Below, one piece after another: positions 21,519-31,639 of a stretch of 64,000 nucleotides of DNA. Position 1 is the stretch's first letter, and each line of letters begins with the position of its first letter. Source of the DNA: Ascaphus truei (lineage: Eukaryota > Chordata > Amphibia > Anura > Ascaphidae); NCBI GenBank assembly GCA_036426205.1, contig CM071568.1, forward strand, positions 41,418,784 through 41,482,783, written 5' to 3'. The notes under the pieces are model-generated. The model was not told the origin of the DNA, did no database searches, and saw only the letters and a list, made by a program, of their open reading frames with translations. Both the position numbers and the translations under genes were made by a program.

Positions 21519-21665
21519 GTACAGTATAAAACAAGAAACAAAGAAGTCTAGAGCAACATCCAATGTGCCAAAAATACACAGTGAAATACCTATATATCTC
21601 TTGAAAAAGGGTCATTTAGTTAACTCTTTGGCCAAAGCGTATAAGCCTGCGAGCCACTTTCAAGA
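21519..21665 (+). repeat. Direct repeat copy 2
   Basis: Second copy of the 18931-19075 repeat. Downstream, words such as GGCACTAACAACATTGAACCT and CAGCTGCATG also recur after copy 1 in compressed form, so copy 1 looks like an internally deleted version of the same longer repeat. Confidence 0.75.
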
Positions 21666-21984
21666 CAAATAAGATAAGTTAATACAATACACAAGAAAAA
21701 GCTCATGCCCCAAAAACATATTGCCTTCATGCTATTGACTAGGCTGTTTAAAGCAATGACCATACACCTATAGTATATTGTAATTCTAAACAATAATACA
21801 AATGTTCACTGCATTATTCACCCCATTCCTCGAATTAGATACTCAAGAAATTTGGCACTAACAACATTGAACCTTACTGTAGTTGGCAGCTGCATGTATG
21901 TACAAACAATGTGCAACAAATCTTTACAAGTTTTTTATGCTACTGGTATAGGAAAAAGAATAAACTAATGTCGTGCAAGGAAAC

Positions 21985-22396
21985 ATGGCACTATACCGTC
22001 GCGGCCCCTTTTATTCTCCAACATCACCACATTTTTCCGGGATTTTTTTCGAATGCCGCGCACTTCACCGCGTTCATGCCGCATTCATACCGCATTCATG
22101 TTGCATTCACAGCCGCGGTTGATGCGCGGTTGATGTGTTTATTGAGAACGGTTCGGATTTAATAGTTGCAATTCTTCGCGTGTCCGCCAGATGGCAGATA
22201 TTCATGAATTGTAATGCGCATGCGCTTCAGTAATGTGTCGACTTGCAGGTTTTTCGTTTAATAATGATACCACAGTGGTCTATTGTAAATTGGCCTTGGG
22301 ACTGAAGGAAGAGGTTACAATAATGTATCAATTTAGGCTTTTCACATTAAAGAAAGACAAGCACCAGTTTCTGGTTATTGTCCAGAGAGTCCCACC
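21985..22396 (+). promoter_or_regulatory. Upstream region of forkhead gene, copy A
   Basis: Homologous, in reverse, to 55277-55690 upstream of copy B. Shared words include CGCCAGATGGCAGATATTCA, TGAATTGTAATGCGCATGCG and ATGCGCGGTTGATG. The start CACTATACCGTCGCGGCCCC with TTTTATTC may be a transposon end. No TATA box stands out. Confidence 0.5.
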
Positions 22397-22669
22397 ATGA
22401 GTGTACAAGTGCAGCCCGTGTTCCAAAAACCCGACAGAAAGTACACTTATTTAATATGGGCCGCGATTAATGCAACAGATGATAAGATGGCAACAGTTGT
22501 TCAAATTTATCAGTATTTTATCGAAAACTATGATTTTACAAATTTTCGCCAGCTTCTCATGTGTGGAAGCGTGCAATAAGGAAAAAGTTATGTAGCGATC
22601 CATGTTTTTTTCGTATTGATCCCGAATTTATTGGAGGGTATTGGTGTGTATCACCGGGTTTTTCCCGTA

Positions 22670-23063
22670 CTGCACCGACACACTTTATTCGAGCAAATAC
22701 CCAGTATGTACCTGGCAGATACCTGGAATGCGCCGCTCCTCACCTCTGACAAGCCCCGTTGCGTTTGCCTTCCCAGCCTGGGTTCATGCCTGGCTGACGG
22801 GCGGCTGATCTGTTAAATGATAATGATTAGGATTTAATAGGCTGCAATGCTTCGCGTGTCTACCAGATGGCATAAATTCATGAATTGTAATGCAGTTTAT
22901 ATATATACTGTGCAGTATTGCAGCCAGCGGGAATAAAATGCTTCAATCCCTGCCTGGAAAATAACCCAATGCACTCGGGCAGAAAACAGTCACAAACCTC
23001 AATACACCCGGGTATACCCGAATTCGTGGGACTAGCCGAGCTCGAATAAAGTGTGTCGCCAGT
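22670..23063. mobile_element. MITE inserted in forkhead gene copy A
   Basis: The 19-bp inverted repeats CGACACACTTTATTCGAGC (22676-22694) and its complement (23040-23058) are perfect. GTA flanks the insert (22667-22669, 23064-23066), and copy B shows the unoccupied site CTGTATCTATGAT. The inner sequence TTCGCGTGTCTACCAGATGG and ATTCATGAATTGTAATGC matches the forkhead-gene upstream region, so the MITE is related to the unit it disrupts. A TA or GTA target fits Tc1/mariner-like insertion, unproven. Confidence 0.75.
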
Positions 23064-23396
23064 GTATCTATGATGCAGACGGCAAAAGGCGAAAGGTCGT
23101 GTTAAAAGTAAGAAACGCCAGTCGCTGGCAAGCAATGCACCAGCACCAGCACAGGCTTCCAATAACGGTCCAACCGTCAGTGACAACCCTTTCTGTCTGT
23201 CCCCGCACGGATACCTGCAGCCTGAGACGGATTTCGCGTACAGTTTCGAGCAAGCTTGCATGTACCAAAGCGATTTCCAGCCTCATCAGCTGACTACAGG
23301 TGGACTAGTCCCACTGTCACCTGTCAACGTGTATGATCAAGAATACTGGACTGGCAGTGGCCCGGCGCCGGTGCCAGCTGAATGGGAAATTCTATG

Positions 23397-23723
23397 GTGA
23401 GTAATGTTGCTGTGTTTTATCTGTTTTTTTTATTTTGAAAATATCAATATCAGTGCGATTCAAAAGTCAAGAGATTCTCCTGTAAGCAATATCATTGGCT
23501 GAGCGGCTTCTACAGTACTGTAGATACTGAACAATTGGTGGAACGCTAGGCGCATGCGCATTGGAACCTTCTTGAAACGCATATGCGTGTCATCACATCG
23601 ACAGTAGGCGCATGCGCGTGTGAACAGGAGATGCCCCCCGAGAAAATTATTGGTGGGACTGGCTGGGAACTTCTTTAGGGGACTGACCATTACAGTAAAA
23701 CTTTTATTTTTGTTTTTCCTCAG
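23397..23723 (+). other. Conserved intron at the 3' end of the forkhead gene (copy A)
   Basis: Donor ATG|GTGAGT and acceptor TTTTTGTTTTTCCTCAG match in both copies (327 bp here, 330 bp in copy B). The intron contains several GCGCATGCGC-type alternating stretches and TTGAAACGCATATGCGTGTC. Confidence 0.6.
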
Positions 23724-24351
23724 AAAAGAAAACTTTGTCATCTCAACGGCAAATGGAGGGATTTCGATGGATAATATCGCTTTGTGTAACAATGCCTGCA
23801 CATTGCTGAATCGGATTTAAAAAAAACACGTACCGGAGTCTACAGTTTATATATATATACTTTATAATAATCCTGAGAAAAAAAAGGATGCATTTATTCT
23901 ACATGTATTCCAGTACATATGTGTATTCTATACCCGTACAGCATGTATTGTTTTAATATACTTTAGTATATTTAGTATACTTAATGTAGAGTACTGAGCA
24001 TGCCTACAGTATACAGTACAGTACAGTATGCCTGGACAGTACTATACATTCTAGAAACACTGTATTTCTTTACAGTATAAAAGGAGACAATGGAACAATT
24101 TAAAACAAATCAACATTTTCTTTTAATGCTGGAGTAAGTACAAAAACATTTATTTACAAATACTGTACAATATAAAAACATTTTAAGTGCACAGCAATTC
24201 AAAACATCAACAGGTGTATGGTTTACTGCTAGTGAAAACATTTATGTACAGAAAGTCAAAACATTTACAGTAGGATGGTGTACAGAACAGTCAGTCAGGC
24301 CTGCACAACTCCAGTCCTCGAGGGCCGCAAACAGGCCTGGTTTTCAGGATA

Positions 24352-24691
24352 CAACAAAAACAACTGTCCTGCGCTTCGGTGTGCAGCAATGGCACCTATG
24401 GTGTCAAATGGTCATGTTGTGCTGGGAGAGAGTGAGCTTGGGTATGACCACTATAGTGACTGGAGTAGGTGGGAAATGAAAACACCCTTACCTATATTGC
24501 GACTTCAGTCTGGGTCCTGCTCTCCTCTGCTCCACAGCTTCCTCTCGGAAGCCCTATTCTAGAGGGTGAAACGCGTAGAGGGGGAGACAGGGGTGAAGCC
24601 CTAGTGTGTTCGGTGCAATAAAGTTTTGTTGAAGTCATCCGGGAGTTGCTTGGAGTTTGTCATGCGCAGTTGCGCCGGAGCCCTTCCATTT
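24352..24691 (+). mobile_element. Solo PLE terminal unit inside a hairpin MITE, 16-bp target duplication
   Basis: The 340-bp insert is flanked by exact copies of CCTGGTTTTCAGGATA (24336-24351 and 24692-24707). It holds a hammerhead-like motif at 24541-24580 and an AATAAAG near 24618, and no coding region. It interrupts a hairpin repeat intact at 24968-25068. Confidence 0.75.
24541..24580 (+). ncRNA. Hammerhead-like motif in solo PLE unit
   Basis: CTCGGAAGCCCTATTCTAGA followed by GGGTGAAACGCGTAG: stem II GCCCT-ATTCTAG-AGGGT is well paired and the GAAAC box is intact, but CUGA has become TCGG. Confidence 0.5.
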
Positions 24692-25107
24692 CCTGGTTTT
24701 CAGGATAACCTGTTTGCGGCCCTCGGGGACTGGAATTGTGCAGGTCCTGTGTGTACAATATGTAAAAACATTTCTTTATTACTACAAGTTAAAACACGCA
24801 ATATCTCGTTTATTTAAGTACAGCAAGTCAAAACATGTACAGTACAGCACAACAGTATGGTGTTATTTAAAAAAAATCTTTATTCAGAAAATTGAAACAA
24901 CGCAACATCTCCTTTAATAAAGTACAGCAAGTCAAAAACATTTACAGTAGGATGGTGTACAGAACAGTCAGTCAGGCCTGCACAACTTCAGTCCTCGAGG
25001 GCCGCAAACAGGCCCGGTTTTCAGGATAACCTTTGAAAACCGGGCCTGTTGGTGGCTCTCGGGGACTGGAACAAAACATTTACAAAAAATAAACAACAGT
25101 TGAACAC

Positions 25108-26378
25108 TCACGCAAATGCGTACCCCACCAGATTGTCCTTCCAGGGCCGATGCCTTTTATGGCGCAAAATGCCATTAATGCAGTCTCGAACGCTTTTCAC
25201 TAAGGATGTGTAATTGAAAAAAAGCGCCGCAATTCCTCCACAATTGTCTTTCTTAAATTATCAGGAAGCGCCTTTTTTTCGCGACTTACTTCATAGTTCA
25301 CTTTGTAGGCCCACTCGCAGTACACCAAGTAGGACACATGGTGCTTAAAAATTAACAAGGCTCGCGCAGGATGATGTCGGGCACCGTATCGATGCAAGCG
25401 AATGTAGGTTGGGTTCTGTAAGAGGGTGTTCTTCCGTGAGCTGGTGTGCTTGGGGCGGCGGGCGAGGGTAGGTTGTCTGGGAGGAAGCTTTCCTCCTGTC
25501 TTGGTCGCCGTGTTGTCTCCTGGCGTGGTCTTGACGGGGTTGTCATGTTATCCTCCTCCTCAACGGCATACATGTACACAAAATCTTCTGGTGGAGGGGG
25601 TGCGCTTGCTGATGGAAGGTGGTGGAAGGTCCCATTCATCACATCCATGCCACCCTCCTGCTCCGACGTCGGGGATATAGGGGCATGAACACCGAGCAAA
25701 TGATGTATCCCCGCTATGTCAGTCTCTATCTTCTCCATCTTGATCCATCTTCTGCATCCATTGATCCATATTTAGCATGGTCTCCAGAAGCAGATCTATT
25801 TTTGCCAGCACAATAGAGTTCTCGGGGGTATCCACACTTATCCCATTCAGCATGCGGTCTAAAGAGCTGGTTCTTGTGCATGGCGTGCTGTGGACATCAT
25901 TGTGGATAGGTGCTACAGAGGATGAGATGGGGGTTCCATGTAGAGAAGCGGCAGCATCGCCGAAGAAGGGTGGAGGAGGTGACCTGTGGATTTCCGGGAG
26001 AGGAGAAGCGGCAGCGTCGTCGAAGAGGGATGTAGAAAGTGACCTGTGGATTTCCGGGCGAGAAGCGGCAGAGTCAACTAAGCGCAATGGAGAAAGTGAC
26101 CTGTGGATTTCAGGGGCACCAGCGGCAGCGGCGTGGAAGAGCAGTGGCGAAGATGGCCTGTGGGTTTCCGGGAGAGTGGCGGCAGCGCAGTGGACGAGTA
26201 GTGGAGAAGATGGGCTGTAGATTTCAGGGAGAGCGGCGGCAAAGTCGTCGAAGTGTATTGGAGGAAGTGGTCTGCGGGTTCGATGGGTTGGCTGCCATTT
26301 GTTTTGCGTTGAGTGTACATCACCGTATTTCTTCTTGACATAATAAGGCGTACGTGTGTAGCCACCTGTAAACAGCAC
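25108..26378 (-). pseudogene. BEN-like domain gene, copy A (frameshifted)
   Basis: Minus-strand gene in at least four frame segments (26378-25719, 25738-25352, 25397-25200, then to TGA 25110-25108). A CTGTTTACAG|GTGGC acceptor near 26367 suggests an upstream exon. Order: basic YVKKKYGDVH; six ~19-residue repeats (LPEIHRS, SPLLF, AAA); a predicted helix with METMLNMDQWMQKMD then GIHHLLGV; QEESFLPDNLPSP; and a C-terminal domain with RALLIFKHHVS, VNYEVSREKKALPDNLRKTI, VRDCINGILRHKRHRPW. Spacing of (A)R-LL-F, KK-L, L--I and RFF resembles the BEN DNA-binding domain; this is my inference. It faces the forkhead gene convergently. Confidence 0.5.
25918..26290 (-). repeat. In-gene tandem repeat, 57-60 bp unit, ~6 copies
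   Basis: CCTGTGGATTT(C) and variants recur near 25982, 26041, 26099, 26157, 26214 and 26271. In translation each unit is about 19-20 residues (PEIHRS-SPLLF--AAA). Spacing in multiples of three keeps the frame. Confidence 0.8.
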
Positions 26379-26399
26379 AGGCTATACCTATCTTCCTTC

Positions 26400-26925
26400 T
26401 GCTGTGGTAAGTCCTGTTAAGATCCGGCACCAGTAATCATCCTGGGTTTTCCCCCTTAATAGCCCTATCCTGAATGATAGACGCAGGCCTGGACTCTGCT
26501 GCAGGCGTGAGCACGAGGGGAGGTCCTGTTGACATATACTGTTATACGTCCCCGCTCCATTGACTCCATTGATGTACAGAAGTTTTTTTTTTCTAAGTGC
26601 CGTTGCGGCAGCCTTAGCGATCGTTCTCCCCTCCAAACTGCCAACTTTAGTTGGCGGGAGAAATTGGCCATAACATCTCAATTTCGTAGTGCCGATCAGG
26701 CCCGATAAGCTGTTTTTTTTTGTTGAATCCAGCCGATTTAAAAAAGTGGCGATCAGTGGCGAAAACAGGCTTATCGGCAGCCGACTGGCCATAACAAAAT
26801 AATCGGCTCCGAAACCTGGCGATATCAAGCACTTATCGGCGCTTACTGAATCTCAAACCCAATTTTGGCTATAAAATGGCGATAATTCCCTTATCAACGC
26901 TTACTGCATGAGGCCCTTAAACTCC
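26400..26925 (-). other. Region upstream of BEN-like gene with TTATCGCC-type repeats
   Basis: Repetitive words (GCCGATAAG, TTATCGCC, GGCGATAA) in both orientations and an end-like TTAAGGGCCTCATGCAGTAA (minus) near 26920 suggest another non-autonomous DNA element between the BEN-like gene and 26925. ORFs here show no domain. Confidence 0.4.
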
Positions 26926-27119
26926 TGAAATTGACACAGTAGCACAGTACTGTACACATTACAATTAATTTCATTGCATTTAATTGCACACAAACCATGA
27001 AATTCAAACAAAGCAACCGCGATAAACATGTGTGCCTGGGGCGATTGACCGCATTCATGCCGCGTGGAATACAGCAGCCGCGTACGAACACGGCGCAGTG
27101 ATTTGTTAAAATAATGGCC

Positions 27120-28200
27120 GCTGCATCTGTATATGCCTAATGTTGATATAAACTATAATATTGCAATAAATGTCCCTATTTCTCCAATGCCAAAAATATG
27201 CTTTCATTGTAAGTGAATAAGAGAGAAGCAGTATGAATATATGATACATTAGTAGGTGCTACACATCAAAGACTATACACAATATACAAAAAGGTCCTTA
27301 TTAGGACTAATTTAAAGGGGAACACTTTAACACATATAACACTTCTAAGGCAGGATCATACCTTTGGTAAGTGAATCTTTTTTTCACAAGAAAACATCTT
27401 TCTGTGTTGCACCCAGCATAAAGTAACAAAGTCCATAATATAATAAAAGCAAACTTTACTTGCTAACATTCAAAACATAAATCAGAATGTTAGTATCTCT
27501 GTGTAATTGACCATTTTTTACATGCATACATCATCAGGTGGATGTACTGTATAAAAGAGAATCACATTACAAGGTATTTATCATTTTACTCCTATAGCTA
27601 CAGGCTTGCAATGTCAATAAAATGCTGCAGTAGTTGAAAAAGTTCCCAGAGTTTTAGCTCTAGTAAATATAATCTTACTGTATGTAAAAACACACACTTT
27701 TTGTATTATGTGCTCATTTTTATTTCAAATCTCATGAATTTTAGAAAAAAGAAACTGAATAGTTTTACAATTTAAGGGTTGAATGAAGTTATATGTTGGC
27801 TTCCTTACTTCTTCAGTATATATTCTGGGTACATTAAACTTTCCTGATACCGATGCCCCAAAAAACAGTTTTTAAATAGTAAGTGTTGTTGAAATCCTTC
27901 TTAAATTGCTCATTTGACACTTATGCTGCAGCATAAGGGTTTGGTATGGCCGAGTCCCATACAACAACGGTATGTTAACCTTTATTTTATTATGACACAT
28001 GGACTATTGCCATTACACTGAGTGTCTTTTTGCTGCATTCATAAAGCACTGGGTCTCATTACTCTACCTGCTGGCTGATACAGTTTCCTGCTACCATGAT
28101 ATGTGGACTCATACTCATTATTGTCTAAAGGTTCAGATTTGGATTGAGCACTGTGATTGGGACTTATGCCCCAAACCACCGACTAGATCAGGTACACATG
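27120..28200. other. Unassigned stretch
   Basis: AT-rich, no supported feature. Confidence 0.6.
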
Positions 28201-28225
28201 TGGTGGTGCATCTGAGCAATCTTTA

Positions 28226-30337
28226 TTGTACTGGTGTGGTGGCTGCCCCGCAGAGCGGAGCCCCATGTACGATAATTGGTACGAGAGCGTGACAACCCAA
28301 GGAATGGAGGATCCGCGTGGTGCGGAGAGCCCAAAATGGCGACCAGAGGCTGATGGGGAAGGCACCCGTGGCGTGCGCCCCACTGAAGAGCAAACTGACG
28401 CTGAGCTGTCTTTAACCAATCTGCTCTGGAGTGGAGCGAAGGCCATGGCTGCCCCGTTTTTGTCCTGTCTGGGACACCTTGAAGAGTGTGAGGACATTGT
28501 GATAACTGGGGGGGAACCCAGTGAGAAGAGCAAACAAACTGACATTTCGGGCTTAAAAGCCAACCAAAATGGCGGTTCCCGCTTGCTAGGGAGACCGCAT
28601 GGGCCAGTCGCAGAGAAAATGGCTGATCCAGAACTTGCAAAAAGCTGGCCGGGAATGGCGCGAACAGCAGAGCCCCGCCCTGATGGGGGGCATGGCGCGA
28701 AAGCTATCACTGCGCCTTCATGGACAGTGACTCACTCGACCCCTGTGCTGAGTCAACCGCTTAGTCTATGGGACCCTCCCCTGATTTCCACCAGGGGGAG
28801 TAACTTTCAATTATGGCCTGTGGGAATGCACCCACTGGGCCCAGGGACTGATATCCAGACGGCGCCACTGCAAGAAGTAGTTCCGGCCGCGGAGGTAACG
28901 TGCAAAAAGGAGGGATATTTTGCACGGAAAGCAGCTGCCAGGAGAAGGCGGGAACTAGCCGCGGCCCAAGAATCCCACTCTGATGAGGAAATTGGCGCGA
29001 AAACGCAGACCGCGCCCACCAGGACTGAGAAAGGCGCGGCCTTAATTAAGGGGCATGCTATTCCCCTGTGGGATCTGCCCATAATTGCAACCCCTGGGGG
29101 CGGGTTCCAGCTATGCCAGCGGAAGGAGGAGCCGAAGCAGGAAGTGGCTGGTCCAGAAGCTTCTACCGGTCAGTTGCGAGGAACCACTGACCTGGAGAGA
29201 CCCATACTGAAAGTGGTCCCTACCAAAAGAATGGCCTGCTCCTCCACTGTGGGAACTATGGTCTCCACCCAGCCCTACTCGGTACCCGGCGGGGTACTGG
29301 TAGTCAGGGTGGCTAACACCGAGACGGTGGTCGGGCTCTGCCTGCAATGCGGGCTGCCCGGAGGCATTGTTAATACGGCGGCACGCTGCCCACAATGCGG
29401 GACATTATACTTGTGGCCAATGCCGACGTTCATTCCAATTCAATCTGCTGACCCCCCGGGGGATACGGCTAGGCGCTCCGCCGAGTCCCCTGGTGCACTG
29501 TGGATCAATCGTGCAAGTCCCGGAGAAAGGGGACTGGAGTCGATTAAATCGGCTGGGTCAGCAGCAACTGAGACGGTCGGGTCACCCCCCGACCGCGCTG
29601 AGAAAAGACTATCGCCCCGATCGGTGACCCCTAAATCGGGGAAGGCAGATTACTCGGATGAGGATCTCCGCGAGCTAGCGGAGGTGAAATCAAGGCCCAG
29701 GACAGAACCGGGGAGGACGACACCCCGTAGTGTGAGTAGCAGCCTGGAAAGCAGGGCGTCCCCCGCAGATCGGCGAGCCGAGAGACGGAGTCCCTCCGCT
29801 TCAGGACACGGTGGCGACGGGCGAGAGACGCCTACACCCCTGCGGAATGGTAAGAGAAAGCCACTCACTTAACTTGCTCCGGTAGACGGTGTGGCGGAAA
29901 CAAGGCCGTGCCAGGCCCAAGACGCACGTGCAGAGGAGATACCACTTCCGGTGGAGACGACAGCGGAGCTTCCGGATGTCGTCATTGAAGAAGAGATCCC
30001 GCATGGGGGTCCTACCCAAGATGGCGGAGCTTCCGGTTCCGGTGAGGACATCATTTCCGGTGGCAACGGCGGAACAGACGGGAAAGATGCAGAAACGCTT
30101 CGGCGATCGGGTGAAGGTCCCCGATCACCTCAAAGGCCCAGGAGTTGGATGGGAGACCCACAGACGGATGAGGGTGAGCTATCCTCCTTGGAGCAGTCCA
30201 TGGACAGCCGGGAACGGGTCGTAGTCCCGTGGCGTATCCCATCTTGCCCCTACGCCCAACCCCACGCCCTAGGTAAAACCCCTGCCCCCATCACATGTTC
30301 CCCGTTGCCGGTACCAGGTGTTGAAGTAGAATCGTGA
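28226..30337 (+). pseudogene. ~703-codon GC-rich frame of an LTR element, unrecognised
   Basis: One reading frame is open from 28226 to 30337 except for a single TAA at 29870-29872; the first 548 codons are uninterrupted. I do not recognise the protein. It is Pro/Ala/Gly/Arg-rich and probably disordered. A ~100-residue unit is repeated: GAKAITAP ... LSLWDPPLISTRGSNFQLW near residue 155-200 and GAKTQTAP ... IPLWDLPIIATPGGGFQLC near 252-297. A zinc-ribbon-like CLQCG ... CPQCGT pair lies near 373-392. The last codon abuts the LTR at about 30338. A TGG-starting PBS-like word (TGGTACGAGAGCGTGAC) lies at 28278 within the frame. No RT or integrase is present. Confidence 0.5.
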
Positions 30338-31210
30338 TTGTCACGCCAAGGTCAGGGAGCGGAGAGTGGAGGAAGGTCGAAGTCCAAGCCGTGTTCGAGG
30401 GAAGCCAGAGAGTGTGTAATCCGAGGAGTGCCAAGGTCGGGAGCCATAGGGGTAGTCGTACGAGCCGTGTCAGAACCTGTGAAATCACCAAGAGTAGACA
30501 GAGTATCATCCATGCAGAGACTATGTCGAGCGAAGACTGAGAGTACAGAGAAGCTAGATAAAGCAGGGAGGTCCAATCAGGAGCGGGGGCAGGTCAGGAG
30601 GAACTGCAGGAAGACTCTTCGGATTGGTGCAGCCATTACAAGCCAGGTGAATCTTAGTACTGCAGTGAGTATGCCCGCGCGGCATGCGGGGGGTGGAGCC
30701 TGAGGTCCGGAGGGCAGGAAGAAGAGTGTGCACTGCACGCGCTCCGCAAGTTGCGTGTGACCCGCGCCGGAGGAGACTGCACGCGTGCATGCGGGGAGAA
30801 GGGAACTCGCCCGGCGCTGAGGAGTGGGAATAGCAGCGGAATCGCCGAGGGGGGTGATCCCGCAACGGCGGCAGAGATGAGGAGCCGCATAGGCCGGTAA
30901 GGTAGGGCTGTGCCGTGCGTCCAGGGTTTCCCTGAAGGTAGAGAGTGTTCTGTGTGGGGGACGCAGGGGACGCCGATTCCTAACATGTATACCCTGTTGT
31001 GAGTGTGATTATTTGGGGTATACAGTATAAGTATACCGGTTCCCGTGAGGAGTCATTCTGGCTATGCTTGGATCCTAATGAGTGGAGGCGCTCCACCCAT
31101 TCATCCCAGGCTCCCAAGGAGTGGAGGCTTAGGCCTCCTGTACACCTAACCAGTATCACCATAGCGCATAACACCTGCAGTTTCCCTTAGGGGTAGGGAA
31201 GGGGTGTTAC
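30338..31210 (+). mobile_element. LTR of gypsy-type element (~870 bp)
   Basis: Ends GGGTGTTAC and contains TTCCCGTGAGGAGTCAT and GTGGAGGCGCTCCACCC, shared with the LTR at 14184-15127. The start near TGATTGTCACGCC is approximate. CpG-rich from 30660 to 30960. No flanking duplication was found. Confidence 0.6.
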
Positions 31211-31639
31211 CTATATTAATACAAATCTCACTCTCACTCGCTTCCTGCCTGCTTGCGCTTGTCTACACCCAGCTATCTGTCCTACTTCCTGCCCCCTTCT
31301 CTTTCCCTCTCCCAAACAACTCTGACAGGGTAGAGCTACTGCAGGGATGCTTTTTTATGTTTCAATCGAACTTTCCATCAAAAAGTTTGCCACTTCATAT
31401 AAACGAAATTAATCAATCAATCATTTTGATTAATTTTGACCATTTCAATAGAATGTTTGGCTGTAAAAGTTTGTTCAAAAGTTTGCAGATTTTTGAAATT
31501 TCTTTAAAAGTTTGAATGAAACAGCGGCAAAGCTAATTTTGGCAACTTCATACTGTACATCACTACACAGGAGAGTATCAACATTTGCCCAAACTTTCGC
31601 AAACAGGCAAAAAGCAAAAATGTCCTTCCCCTCAATACC

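Larger units (their letters stand above)
22397..23820 (+). pseudogene. Forkhead-domain protein gene, copy A (broken by MITE and frameshift)
   Basis: The gene begins at ATG 22397, the same start as in copy B, with MSVQVQPVFQKPDRKYTYLI. Residues 11-86 form a forkhead (winged-helix) DNA-binding domain: KP...Y-YLI--AI, MATVVQIYQYFIENYDF, W-RAIRKKL, GGYW. One T is missing near 22534, shifting the frame inside the domain, and a 394-bp MITE at 22670-23063 splits the wing. After it the frame resumes through KRRKVV, a Pro/Ala-rich linker, and a conserved tail SFEQACMY, SDFQPHQL, YDQEYWTG and PAEWEILW. TGA 23398 overlaps a GTGAGT donor; a strong acceptor precedes a second exon at 23724-23820. Confidence 0.75.
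24246..25075 (-). repeat. Array of AATAAA-containing modules and hairpin MITEs, copy A
   Basis: The word TACAGCAAGTCAAAACAT, followed by TACAGTA, recurs near 24246, 24818 and 24920, each with TTTATT (AATAAA on the minus strand) beside it. Two hairpins with GTCCTCGAGGGCCGCAAACA and its complement lie at 24297-24750 and 24968-25068. The array lies downstream of the minus-strand BEN-like gene and may supply its polyadenylation signals. It is homologous to 53362-54000 in copy B. Confidence 0.6.

Noticed and set aside
22397..22579. Host FOX gene exon.
   Set aside because: Two opposite-strand copies with shared flanks and a related MITE argue for a repeat; base-contact residues differ from all FOX classes I know. 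Not fully excluded.
26388..26828. 146-codon minus-strand frame upstream of the BEN-like gene.
   Set aside because: The DNA is built of repeated TTATCGCC/GCCGATAAG words in both orientations, which fits a non-coding DNA element better than a protein.
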